Position numbers and translations under genes: made by a program
In this document: positions 32,881-42,138 of the stretch, one piece after another
Layout: the number at the start of each line of letters is the position of its first letter
Position numbering within the stretch: the first letter of the stretch is position 1
Source of the DNA: an uncultured Mediterraneibacter sp.
Lineage (GTDB): Bacteria; Bacillota; Clostridia; Lachnospirales; Lachnospiraceae
Length of the DNA stretch: 64,000 nucleotides
Direction: 5' to 3'
Assembly: GCF_944377805.1 (NCBI RefSeq)
Contig: NZ_CALWFZ010000009.1
Span: forward strand, 1 to 64,000
Notes under the pieces: generated by a model
Database searches by the model: none
What the model was told of the DNA's origin: nothing
What the model saw: only the letters and a program-made list of their open reading frames with translations

Positions 32881-34251
32881 CTAATCTGCCGGGAACTTCT
32901 CCCGGGAAGGCTCCGGAGACTTCTCCTGCGTGCCGACAGAGGTATCGTCATCGTCTGCTCTGTCGCTGCCATCGAAATCTGTAACCGTATCTGTCTTTTC
33001 CGGAAGATACACATGTACACTCTCTACCCGGTTCTTATCAATCTTTTCCACTACCAGGCGGATGCCGTCTTCGGTAGTTACTTCATCGTTTAGTTCAGGC
33101 AGCCTGTCCAGATACTCAATGATAAGTCCGCCAAGGGAATCATAATCATCCGAGGCAAACGCAGTGTGAAGGCGGTCATTGACATCATCCAGGTTTACGG
33201 CGCCGTCGATGATATATTCCAGATCCGAGATCTTAATAACCGTGTCCTCTTCCTGCTCATCGTACTCGTCGTGGATCTCTCCCACGAGTTCTTCAAGAAT
33301 ATCTTCCAGAGTGATCAGCCCTGCCATCTCTCCGTATTCATCGAGCACAATGGCAATGTTAAATGTGGACTCCCGCATCTCTACCAGCAGATCCGAGATA
33401 CTCTTATACTCATAAGTAAAATGCGGCTTACGCATAATGTCACGGATGTTGAACGACTCGTTTCGATCATAGAGGAGGAGATCCTTCATATTGATGATAC
33501 CGATGATATTATCCTGAGTTTCCTCATACACCGGGAGACGGGTAAACTTGTCCTCGCGGAAGATCTCGATCAGTTCTTCATAGGTGTTTTCCACATCCGC
33601 GAAGGTGACATGTACCCGTGGAACCATGATATCTTTGGCATGAGCGTCCCCCAGGTCAAATACGTTGTAGATCAGTTCTTTCTCACCGCTTTCGATCACC
33701 CCGCGTTCATGGCTGACGTCAACGATTGTACGCAGCTCCTCCTCTGTCAGATTCTTCTGTCCGGCAGCAGGTTCTACTCTGAAAAGAAACAGGATCGCCC
33801 GGGCAGGGAGGCTGATCAGGAAGATGAGCGGCATCAGGGCGGCGGTAAATACTCTGAGAACATAAACGTACCGAAGCAGGACCTTTTCGGATTTGATAGC
33901 AGCATAGTTTTTCGGAGCGATTTCCCCGAAAATCAAAATAACGGCAGCCGCCGCAGCTGCGGTGAGTCCCGCGGTCATATATCCGCCCATACGATATGCA
34001 AATGTAACAGTGATAGCGGTAATGGAAATGTTTGCGATGTTATTACCTATTATAATAGCGCTCAGCACTTTAGAGCTCTGGGCATCGATCAGGGAAACGG
34101 CAAGTGTGGCCCGCTCGTTCCCTTCCTCAGAAAGAGAGCGGAGACGACTTTTGCTGACGCTTGTCAGGGCGGTTCCGCATGCTGAGAAAAACGCCGAGAG
34201 TGCGAGAAGAATGACTAATATGATTAATTGAAGGGAGTCACCAGAGTCCAC
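32881..34251 (-). CDS. CNNM/CorC-family (HlyC-like) membrane protein with CBS pair, 456 aa
   Basis: N-terminal CNNM (DUF21) transmembrane domain (about residues 5-190), starting LIILVILLALSAFFSACGTALTS in outline and with the FGEIAPKNYA segment. Then a CBS pair (about 205-330, MVPRVHVTFADVE, RLPVYEETQDNIIGIINMKDLL, IVLDEYGEMAGLITLEDILEE) and a C-terminal CorC_HlyC domain (about 345-425). The family is linked to magnesium export and resistance; old annotations call it hemolysin. The acidic tail after residue 430 is poorly conserved. Divergent from murB. Confidence 0.9.
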   Translation of the reverse strand: MDSGDSLQLIILVILLALSAFFSACGTALTSVSKSRLRSLSEEGNERATLAVSLIDAQSSKVLSAIIIGNNIANISITAITVTFAYRMGGYMTAGLTAAAAAAVILIFGEIAPKNYAAIKSEKVLLRYVYVLRVFTAALMPLIFLISLPARAILFLFRVEPAAGQKNLTEEELRTIVDVSHERGVIESGEKELIYNVFDLGDAHAKDIMVPRVHVTFADVENTYEELIEIFREDKFTRLPVYEETQDNIIGIINMKDLLLYDRNESFNIRDIMRKPHFTYEYKSISDLLVEMRESTFNIAIVLDEYGEMAGLITLEDILEELVGEIHDEYDEQEEDTVIKISDLEYIIDGAVNLDDVNDRLHTAFASDDYDSLGGLIIEYLDRLPELNDEVTTEDGIRLVVEKIDKNRVESVHVYLPEKTDTVTDFDGSDRADDDDTSVGTQEKSPEPSREKFPAD

Positions 34252-34442
34252 TGTATTTCTTTCACTCCTTTATGATTACAGTACGTCTGATCTGACGTTA
34301 AAAAATATAAAGATACCGCATTATTATACACTGGAACTGCGGATTTTGCAAGATACCCGGCCGGGTTCTGCTTTACATCCCCGAAAGGTTGGATTATAAT
34401 AATGTGGCAAATAAGCATAGGATTTAGAAACGGAGAATATCT

Positions 34443-35348
34443 ATGGACCTGTATAAAGAACTTTGTTCCATTACCGGAGAGAAACATGTATTAAAGAACG
34501 AACCGATGTCGAGACACACTACGTTCCGTATCGGAGGAGCAGCAGATTATTTTGTCATGCCGTCGGATACGGAAGAGATCAGGCAGATCGTTGGACTGTG
34601 TAAAAGAAACGGCGTGCCGTATTACGTTATCGGCAACGGCAGTAATCTCCTGGTTGGAGATAAGGGATACCGGGGAGTCATTGTACAGGTATTTAAGAAT
34701 ATGAACGAGATCAGAGTGGAGGGCGAGACTCTTCATGTACAGGCAGGAGCGCTTCTTTCAAAAGCAGCGGCTGCTGCCTGCGAGGCCGGACTTACAGGGC
34801 TGGAGTTCGCCTCCGGAATACCCGGAACGCTGGGAGGCGCCGTCAGAATGAATGCAGGAGCGTACGGCGGAGAAATGAAGCAGGTACTTAACAGTGCTGT
34901 CGTGCTTACTCCGGAAGGAGAGGTGCTCACGCTTTCTGTAGATGAGATGAAGATGGGATACCGGACCAGCATCGTTTCTAAAAAGGACTATATTGTGCTG
35001 GAGGCGGCGCTCGGCCTTGCCCCCGGAGATCAGGTGCAGATCCGCGCCCGGATGGAGGAACTTAAGGAAAAGAGAGTGACCAGGCAGCCGCTGGAATACG
35101 GGAGTGCGGGAAGTACGTTCAAACGGCCTGAAGGGTATTTCGCCGGTAAGCTGATTGAAGACGCGGGGCTTCGCGGATTCAGACTTGGCAATGCTCAGGT
35201 ATCCGAGAAACACTGCGGCTTTGTGATCAATCTGGGAGGAGCGACGGCCAGGGAAGTAATGGATCTGATGGACGAAGTGGTTCGCCGGGTGGAAGAGACG
35301 TCGGGAGTACGCCTGGAGCCAGAAGTGAAGAGAATAGGAGAGTTTTAG
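34443..35348 (+). CDS. murB: UDP-N-acetylenolpyruvoylglucosamine reductase, 301 aa
   Basis: FAD enzyme reducing UDP-GlcNAc-enolpyruvate to UDP-MurNAc. Seen: MSRHTTFRIGGAADYFVMP, FAD loop YVIGNGSNLLVGDKGYRG, FASGIPGTLGGAVRMNAGAYG, the catalytic serine in SAGSTFKRPEG, and the C-terminal glutamate in LEPEVKRIGEF. This is the type II form. First gene of murB-rapZ-whiA-crh, with rapZ starting 3 bp after its stop. Confidence 0.95.
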   Translation: MDLYKELCSITGEKHVLKNEPMSRHTTFRIGGAADYFVMPSDTEEIRQIVGLCKRNGVPYYVIGNGSNLLVGDKGYRGVIVQVFKNMNEIRVEGETLHVQAGALLSKAAAAACEAGLTGLEFASGIPGTLGGAVRMNAGAYGGEMKQVLNSAVVLTPEGEVLTLSVDEMKMGYRTSIVSKKDYIVLEAALGLAPGDQVQIRARMEELKEKRVTRQPLEYGSAGSTFKRPEGYFAGKLIEDAGLRGFRLGNAQVSEKHCGFVINLGGATAREVMDLMDEVVRRVEETSGVRLEPEVKRIGEF

Positions 35349-35351
35349 CAG

Positions 35352-36233
35352 ATGAGGTTAGTAATTGTGACGGGAATGTCCGGCGCCGGCAAGTCAACGG
35401 CCCTGAAGATGCTTGAGGATATGGGATATTTCTGTGTGGATAACCTTCCGATTCCCCTGCTCACCCGCTTTGTGGAGATGTTCAGCGAACCGGGAGAGGA
35501 GATCAGGAAGATAGCCCTTGGAATTGATGTCAGGGGCGGACAGGATTTCATCGGGCTGAAAGATGTGCTCGATGAGATGGACAGGAAGAAAACCGAGTAT
35601 GAGATTCTGTTTCTGGACGCGCATGACGATGTGCTGATCAAGAGGTATAAGGAAACGAGGAGACAGCATCCCTTAAGCGGTTCCGGGCGAGTGGATACTG
35701 GGATTGCCAAAGAACGTGAGAAGATCATGTTCCTGAAAATGCGCGCCACCTATATTCTTGATACGAGCAAGATGCTCACAAGGGAACTCAAGCTGGAACT
35801 GGAGAAGATTTTTGTGAAAGGAGAGAACTTCTGTAATCTGTATATTACGGTGATGTCCTTCGGATTCAAATATGGCATTCCCCAGGATTCGGATCTGGTT
35901 TTTGACGTGCGTTTTCTGCCAAATCCTTACTATATTGATGAACTGAAGGAAAAGACGGGAAATGATCCGGAAGTACAGGATTATGTCATGGAAAATGAAA
36001 AGTCCAGGATATTCCTTGAGAAGCTGACAGAGATGGTTGATTTTCTGATCCCTAACTATATTCTGGAGGGAAAGAATCAGCTCGTAATATCCATCGGGTG
36101 TACAGGGGGCAAGCACCGTTCGGTGACACTTGCGAACGCGCTTTATCAGAAACTGGAACAGCAGGAGAACTACGGCGTACGCATCGAACACCGGGATATC
36201 GGAAAGGACGCAATTACAAAAAGGAAAGAGTGA
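35352..36233 (+). CDS. rapZ: RapZ-family nucleotide-binding protein, 293 aa
   Basis: Walker A VTGMSGAGKSTALKML at the N-terminus, Walker B-like DVRGGQDF, and the C-terminal IGCTGGKHRSVTLAN of the RapZ/YvcJ family. In E. coli RapZ senses glucosamine-6-phosphate and guides RNase E on a small RNA controlling glmS. In Firmicutes YvcJ is a GTP/ATP-binding protein with a less clear role. Next to murB, whiA and crh, and near glmM. In B. subtilis yvcK separates the rapZ and whiA homologues; here it is absent. Confidence 0.94.
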   Translation: MRLVIVTGMSGAGKSTALKMLEDMGYFCVDNLPIPLLTRFVEMFSEPGEEIRKIALGIDVRGGQDFIGLKDVLDEMDRKKTEYEILFLDAHDDVLIKRYKETRRQHPLSGSGRVDTGIAKEREKIMFLKMRATYILDTSKMLTRELKLELEKIFVKGENFCNLYITVMSFGFKYGIPQDSDLVFDVRFLPNPYYIDELKEKTGNDPEVQDYVMENEKSRIFLEKLTEMVDFLIPNYILEGKNQLVISIGCTGGKHRSVTLANALYQKLEQQENYGVRIEHRDIGKDAITKRKE

Positions 36234-36237
36234 GATC

Positions 36238-37197
36238 ATGTCTTTTTCTGGAAAAGTAAGAGAAGAGCTTGCAGGAAATGTCTCTCCGGCAAGACACTGC
36301 CAGATAGCGGAACTGGCCGCTTTTATAGGAATGTGCGGTACGATTGTGATCAATCGCTTTGATCGTTACAGTATCAAAATACATTCGGAAAATTTTCTTG
36401 TTGCAAGAAAAGTCTTTACATTGATAGAAAAAACATTTAATATTAGAACTGATATTTCTATCCGGAGAAATATCAGAAAGCAGAGTGTGTCATATGCTGT
36501 AATTATCAGACGGCATGATGACGCGCTGCGGGTACTTCAGGCAACAAAGATGATCGGGGAGAGCTCGTCTGATGTCGGCGATATTCGTCCGTTTAGTCAG
36601 ATGGTGATTCAGCAGACATGCTGCAGACGCGCGTTTCTGCGCGGGGTATACCAGGCGGCGGGTTCTATGAGCGATCCGAGGAAGTCATATCACTTTGAGA
36701 TCGTCTGCGCGTCATCAGAGGCGGCAGAGCAGATCCGTGACGTGATATGCGGTTTTGGCCTGGACGCGAAGATCGTCCGGCGCAAGAAATCCTTTGTTGT
36801 ATATCTGAAGGAAGGCTCTCAGATCGTGGATATTCTGAACGTGATGGAAGCGCACATATCTCTGATGGAGCTTGAGAATGTCAGAATACTTAAAGAGATG
36901 CGCAATTCCGTCAACAGGAAGGTAAACTGCGAGACTGCGAATATCAATAAGACTGTGTCGGCAGCAGTAAAACAGGTTGAGGACATTACATATTTAAAGG
37001 ACACAGTGGGGTTCGGGCATTTGCCGGATAATCTGGTAGAAGCGGCGCTTGCGCGCCTTGAAAATCCTGACGCCACTCTGAAAGAACTGGGAGCGGCGCT
37101 TGATCCTCCTGTAGGCAAGTCCGGCATCAACCACAGACTGCGAAGGCTCAGCGAGATGGCAGAGAAGCTAAGGCAGGAACAAGGAGGATTATTATGA
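36238..37197 (+). CDS. whiA: DNA-binding protein WhiA, 319 aa
   Basis: N-terminal LAGLIDADG-like homing-endonuclease fold without nuclease use (FSGKVREELAGN, then ELAAFIGMCGT and the AFLRGVYQAAGSMSDP segment), and a C-terminal helix-turn-helix (about residues 240-310, LPDNLVEAALARLENPDATL, then LGAALDPPVGKSGINHRLRRL). WhiA influences cell division and, in B. subtilis, chromosome segregation. ATG 36238 fits the family N-terminus; it starts 4 bp after the rapZ stop and overlaps the crh start by 4 bp. Confidence 0.95.
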   Translation: MSFSGKVREELAGNVSPARHCQIAELAAFIGMCGTIVINRFDRYSIKIHSENFLVARKVFTLIEKTFNIRTDISIRRNIRKQSVSYAVIIRRHDDALRVLQATKMIGESSSDVGDIRPFSQMVIQQTCCRRAFLRGVYQAAGSMSDPRKSYHFEIVCASSEAAEQIRDVICGFGLDAKIVRRKKSFVVYLKEGSQIVDILNVMEAHISLMELENVRILKEMRNSVNRKVNCETANINKTVSAAVKQVEDITYLKDTVGFGHLPDNLVEAALARLENPDATLKELGAALDPPVGKSGINHRLRRLSEMAEKLRQEQGGLL

Positions 37198-37454
37198 TTA
37201 AAACACCTGTTGTAGTTAAGACGGACGTGGGATTTGACGAAAGACCGATTGCATTGCTTGTGCAGGAAGCAAGCCAGTATGCAAGCAAAGTGTATATCCA
37301 GATTGGCGAGAAGAATATTAACGCGAAGAGCATTATGGGAATGATGAGTCTGAGCCTTGTAGATGGTGAGCGTATTACCGTTGTTACAGAAGGTGAAGAT
37401 GAGAAAAAAGCTGCTGAGGGCATCAGCACGTTTTTGACTCATGGTGTGAAATAG
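37194..37454 (+). CDS. crh: Crh-like HPr paralogue lacking His15, 86 aa
   Basis: HPr fold of normal length. The active-site loop reads VGFDERPIA, so Asp15 stands exactly where HPr has the phosphorylatable His15; the regulatory Ser46 is kept in NINAKSIMGMMSL. It therefore cannot relay PTS phosphate but can be phosphorylated by HPr kinase and act as a CcpA cofactor, like Crh of B. subtilis, which also lies directly after the whiA homologue. ATG overlaps the whiA stop (ATGA). An acidic residue at position 15 could mimic a phosphorylated histidine, which is inference. Confidence 0.9.
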   Translation: MIKTPVVVKTDVGFDERPIALLVQEASQYASKVYIQIGEKNINAKSIMGMMSLSLVDGERITVVTEGEDEKKAAEGISTFLTHGVK

Positions 37455-37597
37455 ATATACTGAGAGAAACATCAGTATTGAGACAGAATAGATAAAAGGC
37501 GACATGGAAGAGGAGGGCTGTGCTTTGTAGAAGGTGCAGCCCTTCACTGGTCAAAGTTTGCATGTAAAAATATGACAGGCAGGGGAGGGTGCGGCCT

Positions 37598-38545
37598 ATG
37601 AAGAAAATGTTGTTCATCTACAATTCCAACGCGGGAACAGGGCTTCTGAAACCGAAACTGGCGGATGTGATTGACATCTTTGTCAAAGGCGGTTATGAAG
37701 TTACTGTTTATCCTACTCAAAAATACCACGACGGCCTGGAAAAGATGACTACATGCCCGGAAGGGTATGATCTGATTGTATGCAGCGGAGGAGACGGAAC
37801 GCTTGACGAAGTTATGACGGGCATGAGAATGCGGAACTATGAGGCGCCGCTCGGGTATATACCGGCCGGAACAACGAACGATTTCGCTGCCAGCCTGGGC
37901 ATTCCAAAAGACATCCTTGAGGCGGCTTCCAGTGCGATAAACGGAGAGGCATTTCCATGCGATGTAGGAATATTTAACGATGATTATTTTGTCTATATCG
38001 CTGCGTTCGGTCTTTTTACCGATGTCTCTTATGAAACAAAGCAGAGCATGAAAAATATTCTGGGGCATCTCGCCTATCTGCTGGAAGGAGCAAAGAGGAT
38101 TTTTAACATTCCTTCCTATAAGATACGCGTGATTCACGACGGCGAGGAGATCGAAGATGAATTCATATACGGGATGGTGACGAATTCCCGTTCCGTTGGC
38201 GGCTTCAGCGGAATTGTCGGCACGGATGTTGTGTTTGACGACGGATTGTTTGAGGTGACTCTGATCAAGACTCCGAGAAATCCGCTTGAACTCAATGAAC
38301 TGCTGGGAGCGATTCTGATGAGACAGATCAACCCGGATCGCATGTATTCCTTTAAATCGGGGTGTGTACGATTTGAATCGATGGAGGAGATACCGTGGAC
38401 GCTGGACGGTGAATTCGGAGGTGCCCACGAGGAAGTAGTTGTCAGAAATGACAAGCAGGCGCTTCGGATTATGGTGAAACCAGAAATTGCGGCGGGGCTC
38501 TCTGCGTCAGACAGGGAAGAAACCGCTTCCCCTCCGGAGAACTGA
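37598..38545 (+). CDS. Diacylglycerol/lipid kinase family protein (YegS/DgkB-like), 315 aa
   Basis: N-terminal nucleotide domain with FIYNSNAGTGLLKPKL and the catalytic loop VCSGGDGTLDEVMTGM, then PAGTTNDFAASLGIP, typical of DAGK catalytic proteins. The C-terminal beta-sandwich carries DGLFEVTLIKTP and WTLDGEFGG. Phosphorylates a lipid head group at the membrane, probably diacylglycerol in phospholipid turnover. ATG 37598 is chosen because GGGGAGGG sits 8-9 bp before it; an in-frame GTG at 37589 lies too close to that site. Confidence 0.9.
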   Translation: MKKMLFIYNSNAGTGLLKPKLADVIDIFVKGGYEVTVYPTQKYHDGLEKMTTCPEGYDLIVCSGGDGTLDEVMTGMRMRNYEAPLGYIPAGTTNDFAASLGIPKDILEAASSAINGEAFPCDVGIFNDDYFVYIAAFGLFTDVSYETKQSMKNILGHLAYLLEGAKRIFNIPSYKIRVIHDGEEIEDEFIYGMVTNSRSVGGFSGIVGTDVVFDDGLFEVTLIKTPRNPLELNELLGAILMRQINPDRMYSFKSGCVRFESMEEIPWTLDGEFGGAHEEVVVRNDKQALRIMVKPEIAAGLSASDREETASPPEN

Positions 38546-38568
38546 CTTTTCCGGGAAAGCGGGATAAC

Positions 38569-38600
38569 AAAAAAGCATCCTCAAAAAGGATGCTTTTTTA
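38569..38600. terminator. Bidirectional terminator between lipid kinase gene and tRNA-Glu
   Basis: AAAAAAGCATCC (38569-38580), 7-base loop, GGATGCTTTTTT (38588-38599). A-run and T-run on either side suit both strands, and the tRNA on the minus strand ends right beside it. Confidence 0.9.
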
Positions 38601-38601
38601 A

Positions 38602-38673
38602 TGACTCCGAGGGGAATCGAACCCCTGATTCCAGCGTGAGAGGCTAGCGTCTTGACCGCTTGACCACGGAGCC
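38602..38673 (-). tRNA. tRNA-Glu (anticodon CTC)
   Basis: On the minus strand the 72 bases fold as a tRNA: acceptor GGCTCCG/CGGAGTC (one G-T pair) with discriminator A, D-arm GGTCAAGCGGTCAAGAC, anticodon stem CTAGC/GCTGG with loop CTCTCAC (anticodon CTC, reads GAG), and T-arm GGGGTTCGAATCCCC. The body matches bacterial tRNA-Glu. CCA is not encoded and must be added. The rest of 38546-38915 holds the terminator and the fba promoter. Confidence 0.93.
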
Positions 38674-38799
38674 ATAATCATATTTTCTGAAGGATCTGTT
38701 CCTTACAGCGAATATAACTATATCATATACTCTAATAAGATGCAAGTATTTTTTTCATTTTTTTATAAGCGGGTAGGAGTTGTCTTTATGAAAATTAGA

Positions 38800-38828
38800 T
38801 TGTCTTTTTTTCTCTTATAAGCTATAAT
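38800..38828 (+). promoter_or_regulatory. Promoter of the fructose-bisphosphate aldolase gene
   Basis: TTGTCT (38800-38805), 17-bp spacer rich in T, TATAAT (38823-38828). The leader to ATG 38916 is about 80 bases. Strong match, as expected for a glycolytic gene. Confidence 0.75.
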
Positions 38829-38915
38829 AAGAAAGGATTTATAAAACCAGACAAATCCCGTCTGCCGCCATATTCTTCCGGCAGCAGAGGGAGTTAGAAT
38901 TGGAGGAGAAGAAAA

Positions 38916-39779
38916 ATGTTAGTATCAGCAACAGAAATGCTTCAGAAAGCAAAAGCAGGCCATTACGCAGTAGGCCAGTTCAACATTAACAACCTTGAGT
39001 GGACAAAGGCGATCCTTTTGACAGCGCAGGAGTGCAACTCACCGGTTATCCTTGGCGTATCTGAGGGCGCAGGAAAATACATGGCAGGTTATAAGACCGT
39101 TGTGGGCATGGTAAATGGTATGCTCGAAGAACTGAACATCACTGTTCCGGTTGCGCTTCACCTGGATCATGGCAGCTACGACGGATGTATGAAATGCGTA
39201 GAGGCAGGTTTCTCCTCTATTATGTTTGACGGTTCTCACTATCCGATTGACGAGAACGTTGCCAAGACGAAAGAGCTTGTTAAGATCGCTCATGAGCACG
39301 GCATGTCTCTCGAGGCAGAGGTAGGTTCTATCGGCGGAGAGGAAGACGGCGTAATCGGAAAAGGCGAGTGTGCTGATCCGGACGAGTGTAAGAGAATCGC
39401 TGACCTTGGCATTGATTTCCTGGCAGCTGGCATCGGAAACATTCATGGTGTATATCCGGACAACTGGGAGGGCTTAAGCTTCGAGACTCTTGACGCGATC
39501 CAGCAGAAGACCGGAGATATGCCGCTTGTACTTCACGGAGGCACAGGTATTCCGGATGATATGATCCAGAAAGCGATCAGTCTGGGTGTTGCGAAGATCA
39601 ATGTAAATACAGAATGCCAGATCGTATTCGCAGAGGCGACACGCGAGTATATCGAGGCAGGAAAAGACAGACAGGGTAAGGGCTTCGATCCTCGTAAGCT
39701 TCTGAAACCGGGCGCAGAGGCAATCATGGCTAAAGTGAAAGAGAAGATGGAGTTATTCGGCTCTGTGGGAAAAGCCTGA
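38916..39779 (+). CDS. fba: Class II fructose-1,6-bisphosphate aldolase, 287 aa
   Basis: Zinc-dependent aldolase of glycolysis. Seen: NINNLEWTKAILLTAQE, the Asp-His pair in ALHLDHGSYDGCM (catalytic Asp and zinc His), FSSIMFDGSHYPIDEN, EAEVGSIGGEEDGV, and the phosphate-binding LHGGTGIPDDMIQKAI and KINVNTECQ. Length fits the Gram-positive form. GGAGAAG site before ATG 38916. Single gene with its own promoter and terminator. Confidence 0.95.
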   Translation: MLVSATEMLQKAKAGHYAVGQFNINNLEWTKAILLTAQECNSPVILGVSEGAGKYMAGYKTVVGMVNGMLEELNITVPVALHLDHGSYDGCMKCVEAGFSSIMFDGSHYPIDENVAKTKELVKIAHEHGMSLEAEVGSIGGEEDGVIGKGECADPDECKRIADLGIDFLAAGIGNIHGVYPDNWEGLSFETLDAIQQKTGDMPLVLHGGTGIPDDMIQKAISLGVAKINVNTECQIVFAEATREYIEAGKDRQGKGFDPRKLLKPGAEAIMAKVKEKMELFGSVGKA

Positions 39780-39847
39780 AAAATTTTTTGAAATTTCACT
39801 TGCCTTTTTGGAGTGATTGAGTTATACTGACAGACGTAGACATGAAC

Positions 39848-39883
39848 AAGGGCGTTCCAAGATAGCTTGGAGTGCCCTTTTTT
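39848..39883 (+). terminator. Terminator after fba
   Basis: AAGGGCGTTCCAAG (39848-39861), loop ATAG, CTTGGAGTGCCC then TTTTTT. The stem is complete with two wobble pairs. Confidence 0.85.
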
Positions 39884-39925
39884 CATAGGAATCTATAAAA
39901 GAACATGAGAAGGAAGGAAATTCAA

Positions 39926-42040
39926 ATGAGCACAGAACTGATCAATGTAGCCGAGATCTTTGGTGAAAACGTCTTCAATGACACTGTAATGCAGGAGCGT
40001 CTGCCGAAAAAGGTATACAAGAACCTGAAGAAGACGATCGAGGAAGGCAAAGAACTGGATCTTGAGACGGCGGACGTCATTGCCCATGAGATGAAAGAAT
40101 GGGCGATTGAGAAAGGCGCGACACACTATACTCACTGGTTTCTGCCACTGACAGGTGTGACGGCGGAGAAACACGACTCTTTTATTTCTGCGCCCCAGCC
40201 AAGCGGAAAGGTGCTGATGAGCTTTTCCGGTAAAGAGCTGATTAAGGGAGAGCCGGACGCATCCTCGTTCCCGTCAGGCGGATTAAGGGCCACATTCGAG
40301 GCAAGAGGCTACACGGCATGGGATTGTACATCACCGGCGTTCGTAAGACAGGATGCGGCGGGAGCCACCCTGTGTATTCCGACAGCGTTCTGCTCCTATA
40401 CAGGAGAGGCGCTGGATCAGAAGACCCCGCTTCTTCGTTCTATGGAAGCGATCAATAAACAGGCGCTGCGCCTCTTAAGGCTGTTTGGCAATACGACATC
40501 AAAGAAAGTGACTCCGTCCGTGGGACCGGAGCAGGAATACTTCCTTGTAGACGCGGAGAAGTTTGAGCAGAGAAAAGATTTGATCTATGCGGGCCGCACA
40601 CTGTTCGGCGCCATGCCGCCTAAGGGACAGGAACTTGACGATCACTATTTCGGTACGATCCGTCAGAGAATTGCAGCATTTATGAAAGACGTCAATGAAG
40701 AGCTGTGGAAGGTCGGAGTCACGGCGAAGACACAGCATAACGAGGTCGCTCCCGCGCAGCACGAGCTGGCTCCGATCTACGCGGAGGCAAACATCGCGGT
40801 AGACCATAACCAGATTGTAATGCAGACACTAAAGAGGGTTGCGTGCCAGCATGGACTTAAATGCCTGCTTCACGAGAAACCGTTCGCGGGAGTGAATGGC
40901 TCCGGTAAGCATAACAACTGGTCCATCACGACAGACGATGGAATCAACATGCTTGATCCCGGCAGAACACCTCATGAAAATACACAGTTCCTTCTCGTTC
41001 TGACCTGTATTTTAAAGGCAGTTAACATGCATGCGGATCTCTTAAGAGAATCTGCGGCAGATCCGGGAAATGATCACAGACTCGGAGCAAACGAAGCTCC
41101 GCCGGCGATCATCTCTGTCTTCCTCGGTGAGCAGCTTGAGGATGTTCTGGAGCAGCTGATCAGCACAGGCGAGGCTACGCACAGCCTGAAAGGCGGCAAA
41201 CTGGAGACAGGAGTCCGCACTCTTCCGGAACTGTCAAAAGACGCGACAGACAGAAACCGTACCTCACCATTTGCGTTTACCGGAAATAAATTTGAATTCC
41301 GTATGGTAGGATCCCGAGACTCAGTGGCATCTCCGAACATTGTCCTGAACACGATTGTGGCGGAGGCGTTTGCGGATGCGTGCGACGTACTGGAGAAGGC
41401 GGATGACTTTGATCTCGCGGTACATGATCTGATCAAAAAATATGCGACAGAAAACCAGAAAATCGTATTTAACGGTGACGGCTACTCGGAGGCATGGGTA
41501 AAAGAGGCGGAGAGAAGAGGACTTCCGAACATCCGCTCTATGGTAGAGGCAATCCCTGCGATGATTACAGACACAGCGGTCAACCTGTTTGAACGGTTTG
41601 GCGTGTTCACGAAAGCGGAGCTTGAGTCACGCGCTGAGATCCAGTACGAGACTTACGCGAAAGCCATCAATATTGAGGCCCGTACTATGATCGATATGGC
41701 CAGCAAGCAGTTCATGCCGGCGTTCATCAAATACACAAAGACGCTTGCGGATACAGTAAACGCAGTGACGGCGGCGGGAGCGGACGCATCCGTTCAGAAA
41801 GAGTCGCTTGATAAAGTAACGGCTCTCATGGGAGAGACAAAGAAAGCGCTTGACACCCTTATCAGAGTGACAGATGAGGCGGCCGGAAAAGAGGAGGGAG
41901 CGGTACAGGCGAACTTCTATCATTCGGATGTATTCCCGGCAATGGAAGCCCTGCGCGCTCCGGTTGATAAACTGGAGATGATCGTGGACAAAGAGGCATG
42001 GCCGATGCCCTCCTACGGTGATCTGATTTTTGAGGTCTGA
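39926..42040 (+). CDS. glnN: Type III glutamine synthetase (GlnN), 704 aa
   Basis: Large GSIII form found in Bacteroides and Clostridia. Seen: [18 protein letters not shown] near residue 70, [20 protein letters not shown] in outline, [10 protein letters not shown] (metal-binding glutamates), [25 protein letters not shown] and [17 protein letters not shown]. Makes glutamine from glutamate, ammonia and ATP. ATG 39926 follows GAAGGA and matches the family N-terminus; an earlier in-frame ATG at 39905 has no site. Followed by its own terminator and a copy of the structured repeat. Confidence 0.95.
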   Translation: MSTELINVAEIFGENVFNDTVMQERLPKKVYKNLKKTIEEGKELDLETADVIAHEMKEWAIEKGATHYTHWFLPLTGVTAEKHDSFISAPQPSGKVLMSFSGKELIKGEPDASSFPSGGLRATFEARGYTAWDCTSPAFVRQDAAGATLCIPTAFCSYTGEALDQKTPLLRSMEAINKQALRLLRLFGNTTSKKVTPSVGPEQEYFLVDAEKFEQRKDLIYAGRTLFGAMPPKGQELDDHYFGTIRQRIAAFMKDVNEELWKVGVTAKTQHNEVAPAQHELAPIYAEANIAVDHNQIVMQTLKRVACQHGLKCLLHEKPFAGVNGSGKHNNWSITTDDGINMLDPGRTPHENTQFLLVLTCILKAVNMHADLLRESAADPGNDHRLGANEAPPAIISVFLGEQLEDVLEQLISTGEATHSLKGGKLETGVRTLPELSKDATDRNRTSPFAFTGNKFEFRMVGSRDSVASPNIVLNTIVAEAFADACDVLEKADDFDLAVHDLIKKYATENQKIVFNGDGYSEAWVKEAERRGLPNIRSMVEAIPAMITDTAVNLFERFGVFTKAELESRAEIQYETYAKAINIEARTMIDMASKQFMPAFIKYTKTLADTVNAVTAAGADASVQKESLDKVTALMGETKKALDTLIRVTDEAAGKEEGAVQANFYHSDVFPAMEALRAPVDKLEMIVDKEAWPMPSYGDLIFEV

Positions 42041-42089
42041 GCAGCTTAACATAATGCGAGAAAACAGAACATAATAAAGATACCTGGCT

Positions 42090-42138
42090 CCCGGCGGGGG
42101 AAGACACACCTCTCTCTCTTTCCCTGCCGGGATTTTTT
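42090..42138 (+). terminator. Terminator after glnN
   Basis: CCCGGCGGGG (42090-42099) pairs with CCCTGCCGGG (42122-42131), followed by ATTTTTTG. The T-run runs directly into repeat copy 2. Confidence 0.8.

Noticed and set aside
33166-34185. 339-codon open frame opposite the CNNM-family gene
   Set aside because: Antisense shadow; CBS and CNNM motifs are clear on the minus strand.
37544-38428. 294-codon minus frame opposite the lipid kinase gene
   Set aside because: Kinase motifs on the + strand, with ribosome site and terminator, settle the coding strand.
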